Assembly: GCF_001949145.1 (NCBI RefSeq)
Contig: NW_019091630.1
Coordinates: 162,252 to 205,029 of the forward strand
DNA length: 42,778 bases
Source: Acanthaster planci
Taxonomy: Eukaryota; Echinodermata; Asteroidea; Valvatida; Acanthasteridae
Reading direction: 5' to 3'
A program made the position numbers and the translations under genes. The notes below the pieces were generated by a model, which had not been told where the DNA came from, did no database searches, and saw only the letters and a program-made list of their open reading frames with translations. This document shows, in pieces, positions 24,408-36,700 of the stretch; position 1 is the first letter of the stretch, and each line of letters begins with the position of its first letter.

Positions 24408-24719
24408 TTATGTCGAAGTCGCAGGGTTGGAGAACCCCCGGAGGATTTTCCGGGCCATGGTGAGGTCGTTCTGAGAGATGTCCAAGGCTTTCCGGATGTC
24501 GTCCATTCGGTACCCCTCCCGGACCAGTGTCTCCATCTTCCCTTGCACTGTAGTGGGATCGCCCGCACCGGCGCCGGCAACCTTGGTCGGCTGGAGTACA
24601 CCATTGGTGGGCGGGGAGGGCACTTGTCGCTGGCCCAGGGGCAGAGCTTGGTCGCTGGAGGGTGCTGGGCTGGACATCGGGCGGGGTTGGGTCGGCAGGG
24701 GTGGGGGCTGACTGGATTG
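24408..24719 (-). CDS. CBL: CBL last exon: UBA domain and stop
   Basis: 312 nt including the TAA stop at 24408-24410; enters in phase 0 after GCGCTTTAG. A proline-rich lead ([14 protein letters not shown]) is followed by a UBA domain at 24554-24429: [20 protein letters not shown] then [15 protein letters not shown]. This matches the CBL UBA pattern (MSQGY..QDIQKAL......EMAKNIL). UBA domains bind ubiquitin or dimerise in CBL proteins. Confidence 0.96.
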   Translation of the reverse strand, partial: QSSQPPPLPTQPRPMSSPAPSSDQALPLGQRQVPSPPTNGVLQPTKVAGAGAGDPTTVQGKMETLVREGYRMDDIRKALDISQNDLTMARKILRGFSNPATST

Positions 24720-27700
24720 CTAAAGCGCAGAGAAAAACAAGCAGTATAATAAATGAGGCGGAGGGAAAACCACAGGCGTTATATGAATCACTCTGGCAGA
24801 AGTTATGATTGTGTCCACTGACATGAACTAAATGCGAGGGTAGACACAGTTGACGCTGCGCACAATGAATTAAAAACCCTGGCTTGACTGAACTGGGGGG
24901 GGGGGGAGAATTCTCAGCGAGGCTGCACAAGGTGTGGAAAACCTGGTTCTTAGTTTAAGAAAAGTTCAAATGTGAAAAATCACAGCGTTCCAGAAACTGA
25001 AATCCCATCATTAATGGCTGGTTCATACTTGGCCCAAGAGCGCACACCAACATTAAACTGTGACATCAGATCAAATATTTTTAATACCTGTCAGATCATT
25101 TACATTTGTACATTTTGAACACATTTCATCTCAAAGGGAATTTTGCAGTAGATACGTTGTGACGTCATAAGCTATTTACTTCCCTGTCACGTTCACCTGA
25201 TGTACGATTTGGTCTTGACTCTTGAGATGGTTTGCTTACCTGCAGAGGTGGCCGGGTACCCATAGGTGGGAGGGGTGGAATGTCGTAATCTTCAGGGGTT
25301 TCTCGAACTGGAAACAGAGGAGACAGAAGGAGATGTACATGTAGGATTTGTCTTTGTGTGAACAATGCCTACCTTTGATTTTGCCCTTTCTTTTTTTTCC
25401 ACTTTTTTGGCAGGGGTACGGGGGGTAAGTGCCCCCCTCCCCTTGCCAAACCCCTGGTTACACATCACTAGTTTCAGGTGATGTGAGAGTGCTTGGCTCT
25501 TCTTGCAGAAGAATCAGAATTAAGCCTTTGCCCGAAATTGAAGCTACAGGCCTTAACAATGTTCTGTTTACTGAAATTTCTCTTTCAACACTTTGATCGA
25601 CGTGACATTTACAGCATATTTTCTCTGATGACTTTCTTTTTTTTTTTTTGCTGCAGTACAGTGAGGTCTGAACAGTCAGGACCCCTGCAAGTTCCTGTTA
25701 CCTGTACTCTGAGACCGAGTTGTAAAATTTCCCGACCTCAAAGTCTCAATACTGAGACCGGTCCAGAGATCTACATACATATCAGTGTGCTCTACTGACC
25801 TGGCATTCTGGGCTGTTGAGTTGTCACTGGGGCCTGTGAGTTCATGGATAGGTGCGGGCGTAGTGGTGGGATATCGTAGTCCTCTGAGGGGGAGGCCCTG
25901 CCACCTGGGGGTGTACAAAAACAGGAAGTGGTTGAGTGAAAATAGTCAAGGCTTTAATCATTATTGTTCTTCAGCACTCAGCCATCTTGGAGGGCAATAC
26001 TATCAGCAACATGCTCAGATATTATCAAGAGCACTTAAAGTCAGCCATCTTTGATGGCAATGTGGTCGGCCATTTTAAAGGGCAACACACTATGTTTTGC
26101 AGGCAGCACACACAAAATTTTCTTGTCTGAACAATAGCGAAGCACTCCACCATCTCTGAGGGCGGTGCTTTCTAGACTTGGCCATTTCAGAGAGCAAAAC
26201 ACTCAGCCATCTTGGGGAATAACACTCCAAGCTAGCTTCGAGCGTGACATTTTTGCTGCACTGGGGCAGGCTCACAGTTTGGCTTCTTGAAACGCATCAA
26301 TATTATTTTGACTGACCTCGCTAGATTTCTCAGAGAAGCTCATATTCCTTACCAATCCCACACACTCATTAGATTTATAGAGCTGTACAGAATATGTTTT
26401 TACAATAAAGTGCATTAATTGCTGCTAGCAAGTCACACGATGACTGATGGATAAAATGAACGTTTTGCAAGAAAACTTTGCCATTGGAGGGTGCCGCCAC
26501 AACTCCAAACTGTGCATTTTAGAAATAGTTAACAAAAAATACTTTTAAATATTTCCACAAATAACTTCAGCCTTGTTCTAACCAAATCACATTTCATGGA
26601 TAGGATTTGCCTCAAGCTCAGAACTCCAAACTGCGCATTTTCGAAATAATCAACAAAAAATACTTTCAAATATTTCCACCAATAACTTCCGCTTTGTTCT
26701 AACCAAATCACATTTCATGGATATTTTTTGCCTCATGCTCAGAACTCCAAACGGTGCACTTTAGAAATAAATGTAGTGAACAAAAAATACTTTTCAAATT
26801 TTTCCACCAATAACCTCAACTTTGTTCCAGCCAAATCACATTTTGTGGATAATTTTTGCCTTGTGCTCAGAACAGTAACGATATTTTGAAATATTTAATA
26901 TCTAACTCAACTTCTAGGTACATGTATATATACTCTGCAACGTAACTACTGTTTTCAGTTGTTTTCACGGTTATTCTTTAAATGCCATACAATGTATTTT
27001 CCCTTTGAATACACGGTCCTTCCAAATGAAGATTATGTGTTCATGTACTACACCTTTTCGAAGGTAATGATGTATAGTAACAAATTCACATGACAACAAA
27101 ATGCACTGGGGCTGTGACAGAGTTGTCTATAAAGTGATTTGCCAACTGGACACCACATGCGCCATGTTGCTGCCTTATATACCCAATTGTGGTTGAGTCT
27201 ATTTCCATGTCACGTCAGAGTCCACTATTTCTTTCCCTCCTCTACAATCACGTTGCCTCCATACTCAAACTTAGACTGGCGTTAGTTTGAAGGAGACAAA
27301 TTTGTTGTATAGATAAAGGTAACTCGAACAATGGCTGCTCTACTTTGCATGCAATTTTGCAAGACGTCTTGTGACATTACCGATACCCACGATCGGCACA
27401 CTTTGATCTGTCAATCTAGAGCATTCTGGGAACATGCAAACAATCTTTGTCTTTAATAACAAGGAAGTGCGCGCGACGAACAAAGCAAAAGTCAGCTAAG
27501 ACAGTTTCCTTGTTCATGTAAGGGAGCACCTCAGAAGTTCTTGTCGGGTCGGTGAGACCAATGAGATTTGAGTGCAGACTGTGCCGAGACAGCCCTGCGG
27601 TAGGAATACTGTAATCCCTGCAGGACACAAGCAGGTTCTCATAATGAAAATATCCAGCGCACAGAACGGAACGTTCCACCCATTCAAAATTGTGCATACT

Positions 27701-30700
27701 GTCCAGTTGGGCTCACTTCAAGTCAACTCTGCACATAAAACAAGTACAAAATTCATAACTGACAGTGACTGCACCTCACAGTCAAACTTGCTTTCACTGT
27801 GGCCACAAGTTGGCTTTGAGAAGCTTGAGGGGCATACTTGGACCAGTAGGCTAATGGGAAAGTGGACAGAGTAGGGAATGGCTGTTTGTTACTGTAGAAA
27901 AGCAGCCATTTGCATGTTTGTGGCCACAATATTCAACTGGCCATTAAGCATTGCTGACCACTATGTGATATGTGCCGGCACTGCTAGCCACTACATGCAT
28001 TGGCCTTTATGCACTTCTGGCCACTCTGTGAATATTAAACTTGGCCTGTACACACTGGTGAGCACTATGTAAATAGGCCTTCGTGTACAGCTGGCCACTT
28101 TGTGGAAACACTGGCCTTTAAGCATTCCTGGCTATAATGTGCAGTCAAATAGCGGCCAAACCACACAGCGGATGCAGGATGTACATGTACATGACAGCAT
28201 TGTAACATCTAGACTGAGGATGAGATCGGCCGCTACCAAATGGAAGCAAACTGCCTCAGTCGGCTGCTCGGCAAGGACGGGTGGCCCCCACAGATGGCTG
28301 TCACAATGGAACTGGTAAACTTGGGGGAGGGGAGAGGGGCAGGATAAACAGGCTGGCGCCATGGAAACCTGCAGCTACATCAGGTTTGCAGCTAGCTGGG
28401 CAGGATTGTAATTCGGCAAAGGTATCTGACCCTCTGACCTTTAACCTCTGACCCAAAGGGAACGGGAACTACATGACAGGGGTGACTGCAAAGTATGAAC
28501 GCTGGCAGGAGGCACTCCTTTGCTAACAGAAACCACTATGAGTGACTTGTGACAAGACTACCACAGATGACGGCTTTAAAAGGTTGAATTTGGACAGGGG
28601 ACAAATCTGATTAATGGCAGACAGGTTGTGGCTATGTTTAGGCAGCACACTCTAGGTCTGCCAACAGGCCATTGGTCTGCAGCAGGATGCTTTGCTTCTG
28701 GGTTCCAGACCCAAAGCGCAGAGCCTCTTGTTTACAACTCATCAGCTCGACAAATAAGTCCCAGCACCACAGCACAAAACTATCCAGATCATCCCAAAAC
28801 TAACATTCCAGAAATGTTACACCAGAAATGAACTCAAACAAAATTGTCTTTAATAGCGTGCGTACTTGAGTCTTGGCCCCCAGTTTCGTTGACTGCATGT
28901 AGACTCGAATGTCAAGCGTGATTTATGTGTCTTGTCAAGCCCCGAAGAGGTGGACTTTTCTTAAAGTAACCAAATGAAAGATCAAATCATCTGTGATACT
29001 GCTAAAAATAGGACAATAAAAAAATTTAAACTCATACAAAAATATAATCTGTGTGCAAATGCAACAGAAAGATTTGGATGTTACTTTTGGGATGCCTGGA
29101 AAGGTAACATCTTGGGCCTAGATCTACATCTACATCTTTGGCACAAAAAAGAAAAAGAAAAAGGACTGGGTGAAGCAGAAGGGATGCTCGTGCACAACTT
29201 ACTCAATGACGAGCGACCCATTCTGCCGAGGAAACACAACAGGGGCAGGGCACAAAGGGATGAGGGGTGGATTAAATAATACGTGTGCCTGAAAACACTG
29301 TGCACTGTGAATGAAATGGAATACTCCAGATCAATGCCCATGACAATAACCATTACAAAGGATTTTGAACCCGACAATTTGTAAAAACTTTCGGGGGTGT
29401 TTTGCCGTTTCCGATCAAATGACGGTGAGCACTTTCATCTTATCTTTTTCAGCTCTTTCTTTTGGTTCTGAGCGCACCTGAATGAAAATTTAGATTGCTT
29501 CTACTCTTGATCTCATCCCTTGCTTTTTGTTTTAAGAAAATGCATCTACGGTGGAAGTTCAACCATGACTGGATGAGTGATTTTGATCGTCTGCTAGGCA
29601 AAATGACCTAGAGGAAACTTTGGTCAATCCCGTGAATACGGGGCCAGCTGAGTGGCGCAAGTCAGCAAAGTTTAAGAGTTTGACCTCCTGAGGACACCTT
29701 GTCCAAAACACCACTCCATGAAAATCGGCAGGGAGCCAGTAATTGGCAAAATGCGCCACCTGACAATTTTGCTAGTAGCTTGTTCTTGCCGAGCAGCAAA
29801 AAATCAGCCAGGAACCGGTCACAGCAATGTGCTTCACATGACACTTTGGCTGGTTAAAGCCCTTCATGCTTTCTCTGGATTACCAGTTCTGCTATTTTTC
29901 TCCTGGACACTGACTGGCCAAGGAAACGTGCAGGGCGAAACTTGACCAGCCCAGACCAGCAACCAGACTTAAGGACAGCAACTCAATGGCCACAGTGAAA
30001 GAAACTGCGGCCCGAGACCTTGACTTGAACAACTATGACCAGAAATCTAGACACAGGTCCCTATATGAGCAACAGAGATAACCGATGACAGTAGAGTGCG
30101 TTGGACATACCCGTAGTTGACTTGAACAGGTTGCGATCTATCACTGTGCTAAATTGCAGTGCAACATGATGGGTTTGATTCCTTATAAAGTAAAAAAAAA
30201 ATAAAAACAACAAAAGAAGCGTGCCGATCTTACAAGGGGCCAGAAAAGCAAGCTTGACTGCACAGGATTCGTTTTCTTTTTTTCTTTTTTGTGAACTAAT
30301 GCTCAACTGAACTTTGGAACACTGACAGGTACATGTATGTACATCCTTCGAATTGCAAACAAAAAACGTGTTTTTACAGTGTACATGTGCCTTCGATTTC
30401 CACAGGCTCATTAAATAAAAACCATCTACACAGAAAAAAAAACAAGACAAAAAGTGAAACAACAGCAGACAGAAATTCATGGAGAATGAGTGTAAATGTA
30501 CATGTACATGCCTTTCACACTGATTCCAATCAGGATTTGGCAGGAAGGAAAAAAGGGTTACTATTATTAGCAATCAATGTAAAGTTGTATATTTTTGTTT
30601 TAGCATGTTTCACGAGCACTTGTGCTTAGAGCAGGGTTCCAAAGGATTCTAAACAGTAGCTGAAGCTTTTGCTACATAAAAATGCACAGGACTTTCTCCA

Positions 30701-33700
30701 AGACAGCTTTCATGCACCCAATTTTTTTTTTCAGTGATTAATCCAACTCAAGGTAAAGTGCATTGCAACTGAAAGTTAACCTGGGAATGGGAAATTCTCT
30801 TCGCAATTTTTCCCTTCCCTGAACTTCACTTTCATTTCACAGAGCGTGAAAAACTTATCCCACAGTGGGAAATCATGGTTGCAGATTTTCCCACAGGTGA
30901 GAAAACATTCATGCCTTTTCAAACCAGAGAGAAATGTTTTTCACACATTGTGAAAAGTGAGTTTGAATGTGAAAGTGACCTCTTTTACTAAAATTTCTAA
31001 CCACAATTCACTTTCACTTGCAATGTACTGGATATGCCTTGGGATAATTTCCACTTGCTGGTCAGACAAACACCCCTTCCCAATATTGTTCCTCTGTACT
31101 GCTGCCTGCCACTTCCTGGTTGGAAATCAGTGGAGTGCTCCAGGTACTGTACCCATCAACCACACTTGCATACAGGGGTGCGACAAGCTCCAATTAGAAG
31201 CCATTTTGGTTCCCTCATCAGGAGTTTACGCTCCCAATGATCAATCTTCTGGCGGTCGTTTGTTGTTTGGTCAGCTTGGACACAAAATGGCATCGTACTC
31301 TACATCATACGCAACCTCATGTCGCAACTCTGTCTGCACACTGCTCTGCTAACAACTACGTATTCGTGAGACCTGGAAAGCCTAGCTGGCAGCATGTTAC
31401 TTTTTATAAGGCAGTTTTTCCTCTTGCCATACACCAGAGATAACTTTGCTGCTGTGGCACCACACTCATGCACTGTTAAAAACTTGAGCAAACGGGCATA
31501 ATGTGCAACATCTCATACTGTACATGTACGTGAGCACACGATCCACATGCAAGCACGGCGCCACCAGGACACACTAACGAGAGAGGACACCGTGATGCGA
31601 TGATATCACACTCGTGAGTGCTTGAGTGCATACTCAACCCTAAAACTGCCAGGTTATTTTGGATCATTTCATGTCAAGGGTGGCAGGTACCCCCCTCCCC
31701 CCACACNNNNNNNNNNNNNNNNNNNNNNNNNNNNNNNNNNNNNNNNNNNNNNNNNNNNNNNNNNNNNNNNNNNNNNNNNNNNNNNNNNNNNNNNNNNNNN
31801 NNNNNNNNNNNNNNNNNNNNNNNNNNNNNNNNNNNNNNNNNNNNNNNNNNNNNNNNNNNNNNNNNNNNNNNNNNNNNNNNNNNNNNNNNNNNNNNNNNNN
31901 NNNNNNNNNNNNNNNNNNNNNNNNNNNNNNNNNNNNNNNNNNNNNNNNNNNNNNNNNNNNNNNNNNNNNNNNNNNNNNNNNNNNNNNNNNNNNNNNNNNN
32001 NNNNNNNNNNNNNNNNNNNNNGCCATTCTGCATGGATCCTGCGTGTGCCATTCTGCATGGATCCTGCGTGTGCCATTCTGCATGGATCCTGCGTGTGCCA
32101 TTCTGCATGGATCCTGCGTGTGCCATTCTGCATGGATCCTGCGTGTGCCATTCTGCATGGATCCTGCGTGTGCCATTCTGCATGGATCCTGCGTGTGCCA
32201 TTCTGCATGGATCCTGCGTGTGCCATTCTGTGGGGCCCCGCGTGTGCCATTCTGCATGGGCCCCGCGTGTGCCATTCTGCATGGATCCTGCGTGTGCCAT
32301 TCTGCGTGGGCCCCACGTGTGCCATTCTGCGTGGGCCCCGCGTGTGCCATTCTGCATGGATCCTGCGTGTGCCATTCTGCGTGGGCCCCACGTGTGCCAT
32401 TCTGCGTGGGCCCCGCGTGTGCCATTCTGCGTGCACTGAGCATGGCAGTGGAGAAATGTATATATTTTCAGCAGACCCCTGTCAGAAAAATGGGAGCTGC
32501 GTGAGAACGGTATGTTAAGTTTTCACAAAAGTGGTGTCAAAATGACCTTTTAAGAGTTACTCAAAAAAACCCACACAGGCTTGGCTCGTGAGAAAGAAAC
32601 ACTGTTGTGATATTGGAAAAATATAGAGGGTATAGATATTCCCCCCCCCAGCACCCTTTTAGGGTTACACTTGATGTGCATGTATGCTCGCGTTACTCAC
32701 AAATGCCTTATTGGTTGAAGAAGCATGAGCAAGGGCGGACGGTGCAGGACACACCACCTACCCACGACAGTGGTGCCACAGCAGTACTGACTTCTTATGC
32801 TGGTTGTCAAATTAAGGCTATTGGCTTCCATTTCTTGTCACTTGATCAGTCCACCTTGACACAATGCGCAAAACATGCTTGCTGTTCATAGCCATTTCAC
32901 AGGTCTCCGACAGAACTCAAACGAACTTTGCTGATGCGCAGGAAGTGCCATGCATATCAAATCCCCCCCTTTCCAAACCAAACAGTTTTCAGAATCTTTC
33001 ATTTTTACGAAACTTTTTCTTCAAAGATGATGCACGTGCGCTTGTAATTTTCTGTCCGAAAACACACCCTAGTGGTAGATTTTCTCATCTTGTTGCATGG
33101 TTATCGACAACCCTTTGACATCGGTCGTGGCTCTGAACAATGACTGCCAAAGGATTTTTCAATCCAGTTCCACCATGTCCAGGCATAAATTGTAAGAGTC
33201 CTCACTTCTGAGATCAACGACTTAAATCCCACAACCTCCACGGCACACTTTGCACACCAGCAGAGAGAATCGTTTGCAGATGAATTCAACAAATTGAACC
33301 GTCTCGGGAAAATAGATGGGGATGCAAGGAAAAGAAAATGACCGTTTGCATGAGCACAAACGTTAACCAATCAGTCACCAAATACACTGTAGCCCTCCTT
33401 CAAAGGTTGAGAATTCCGTCGTTGAACTGCCTCTCATCTCTTTTCCTTTAGATTTTGATTGGGGGTAATTTCTCAACCCCGAGCTCACCACGAAGCCCTA
33501 CCGCAAACCTGATTTGGGAGCACACTTTTGTATGCACGTAAAAATCTTGGTAACTTTTTTTTCACTTGCAAGTCCATTATTCAAGTGTACCTAACTTTCT
33601 CTTGCTGAGAGCCAGAAATAACGACACAGGGTTTGCATGGCTGCCATCTTGCAGGCCAAAGCTGTTGTTCCACAGTGTATACATGTACATGCACAAAAGA

Positions 33701-36700
33701 GGTTTCCCTGTGTAACAACAGAATTGCCCTGCAAGATGGCTACCGTGCAAGGCCTCTATGCCTTCTGGTTTCTCAGGTTAGGCCTCAAACCAAAGATGGC
33801 AGTTTGGAAGCAGAGAGGGAGGGCATATCAACACAAGATGGAGAGCTTGTCAAGGAAACAAACAACTCTGCTACACGTGGGAAAAGAATCGTTGTTAGGC
33901 AACCAACCACCATGAAAACACAACACACTGTTCAAGAGCTGCCATGGTAATACAGTGACAGTATCCTTCTGGTTTGTAGGGTTCAACCTCAATAATGTTT
34001 CAAGCTCATTCAGGCAGAGGTGAGGCTGGCAAGGTTTTGGCCATATCATATAGGAATGATCCTCTAAAAGAAGTGTGGTTCGGATAAGAACCGGTGGTTT
34101 GGAACCGATGTTTTGACCAGTATGCTCTCAGTATTCATTTTTTTGTTTTTTTGCAGATGACAGGAGGACATTCATGAATGACATATGTGACCCCATAGAG
34201 TCTCTACTTCTTGCCATAGAGTGATTATTCCTACAGGTTGTCATGGTAACCTTACCAATCAGGTTCAAATGAAAGTGAATCAAGGATCCCAAAATTGCAT
34301 CACTGTTTACTTTGGAAACAATTTTCAGATTCCATATTTCAAAATTTTCAAAATGAACTTTGAAAAGTTCTCCAGCCAGAAGTTATGCGTCAAACCTTTC
34401 CACTGACTGTATAAAATAACCCAAGTTTTCCATTCAGTTTTAAATTATTTCATTTCTGCAAGTCATGAGGCTTATTTCTCAAACAAAAAGTTACATATTA
34501 CATTTGCGGTCACATGATGAGAAATACCCTTTTTGTGACTATGTGCGGTTCTGGAAAGAACCAGAGAAAAGAACCACACATATTCACAAAAGAGATATTT
34601 TTTCACAGCCCTACTGCAAACCAATAATTTAACTTGCCACATTCACAGTGGAAACTTCAATCTCATCGGTATCACCATGGCATCTCTTGAAAAAAGAAAG
34701 ATTGAAATGAAATTTTGTGACACAGGTATGAAAAGAGCGTAAACAACACAGTGTACCTAAGGTGAGAGCTTGTGTTAGGTGAGGCACATTTTCGTAGCCG
34801 AAGTGTTTCTGCTCTGACTGGACGGCAGAAGAGGGCGAGGGGGCGGATGGGTGGTGGAGGGCAGGGTTCAGAGGCGGTGGGAGGTTCAGGTACCCGATGC
34901 TGTTCTCGTAGAACACCCCGCCATCTAGGGCTGTGGCAAAGGGGTCGTCTGAAGCGCTGAAGAGGGCGTGGAGTTCTTCCGCGCTACGGTGCGCCTGGGG
35001 CTGTGCTTTGAGGGACGTGAGGTGCTCGGGCTGTGTGTCGCTACCCGAGCGCAGGAAGGGGTTGGTGGGTGCGGCCGCTGCGCCGGGCGAGGAAGGGCTG
35101 TGGGCATTGCTGAGCCGTTCATACAGGAGATTCATGTGGCCCTTGGGTGAGCCGGGGGCGGGACCGGGCGCGGTCCCTGTGGGGAAGGGGGTTGGTGCTG
35201 GGGAACCGCCCCGACTGTCGTCACCTGTTGGTGCGGGTGTAGACAGGAGAATCAGGTCGTTGACTGTCGTAGTGGCTGGGGGTGTGATGCGGGCCCGGGG
35301 CGCGCTTTGGGGCGGGGGAGGATGGTCATAGATGCCCTCTGTTGATGGGAATGCCTTTGGTCCTGTGAGTTCAAAGCAAACATACAGAACAAAGAAATCT
35401 ATTTCTGAGTTTTCAAATGATCTTAAAATTCATCTCCAATATAACATGGCCTTTGTGGGGAAAAAGGCACCCCTTCCATCCCTGTCTATACTGATAACTT
35501 AGTGCTCACAGAAACAAGCCACAATGAATTTCGGAAAAAAAAGGTCTCATCACCCAGTTACAGAAGGGCAAAATCATGGACATCTTAAACGCAAAGGGAG
35601 CATTCAATAAATGACAGGCTCAACTCCACGACCTTATGGTTAACCCTAAGCTGCAGCATGATCAAAGCTGACCAACACAGTTACTTTGTCCCTTGTGTGC
35701 AGAAGGTCCAGACCCGATTTCCTTTCATTTTGGTACATGTACATGTACAATCTTTGCTGTTTAGTTTAATTGTAATTTTGTCACAATCAGAGTGATTTCT
35801 TTTGGTAATTTTCCAGCTCCAAAACTGACTGGAAAAAATCCCCACCTCACATCGAATTTATGTTTACGCAATTTTGAACACACTCAGCTCAAATATGGCA
35901 AGTACAGCAAAACTCTCGATACATACATGTATACTAGGATGGCCGCCATGGGGGACGTCTACTGACCACATTTCCCTGGAATATGTAGATAACTTGAGCT
36001 GCAGTCGAACTGAATACTTTTTTTTTTAATAGGAAACTTGGAAAATGACGGCTCAGATCAACAAAGGGCCTGGCTGTTCTGGGGTTTGCATGTAGCGTGT
36101 GCATGTTTATGCCCAGCAGATCAGATTGCGGTGTTGGCGTTCTCTGTTATGCAGGGGTCAGCGTGTTTCATGTTTGCGGTTATCTCCTTTTGTGTCTGTT
36201 GGACTCGATAAACGTTGACACGGCGTGTTGGCTACAAATCTGACCTGTACTGCACTACAGCCATATCAACCAAAGAACAAAAGGCACGACCAGCGGTATT
36301 GTGTACAAAACAGTGCTGTATTCCAATCCGTCAGGAGTCCCTCTAAGTCGATCACAAGTCATTCTGTCTGAAGCCAATTCACAACCTATTCAAATGAACT
36401 GTGACAAAAGCATTCTTTGGTCATTGTTCGCCCTGTTACCGGCACTTGTGACTGATGGACTCGAAAACAGCACCGGTACAAATTTATACTGGTGTGGGTG
36501 TTAGTGTGCGAAGTGTTAGCACCGCAGAGCTGGGTTCAAATAGTGTGTTTTAAAAAGTGCTGGTAGTAAAATGTTCAACGAATTCCTCAATCAAATTGAC
36601 ACATTTTTTTAAATGCAGCTAGATCAACTTGATCAGTTATCACTTAAATCAAGCAGAATCTTTCAGAGAGATGATAAAAAACCAAACATCTACTGCAGGT

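Larger units (their letters stand above)
25905..34756 (-). other. Large CBL intron (8.85 kb)
   Basis: This intron is bounded by TTAG/GTACAC and ACACCCCCAG/GTGG. It contains only repeats and non-coding DNA: loose copies of CACTCAGCCATCTTGG (about 25975-26220), the 121-bp array (26501-26870), degenerate GGCC..CACT repeats (27940-28145), an assembly gap (31707-32021) and the 25-bp minisatellite (32022-32438). No embedded gene or recognised retrotransposon coding region was found. Because of the gap its length is uncertain. Confidence 0.75.

Noticed and set aside
24202-24930. 242-codon minus-strand frame
   Set aside because: It is a shadow of the CBL last exon in another frame; the UBA-encoding frame is the real one.
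31664-32518. Long open frames on both strands across the gap and minisatellite
   Set aside because: They come from N runs and a stop-free 25-bp repeat read in all frames; the peptide is a pure repeat with no gene context.
34933-35331. Plus-strand 132-codon frame rich in Gly/Arg
   Set aside because: Antisense of the proline-rich CBL exon, which is supported by splice phases and motifs.
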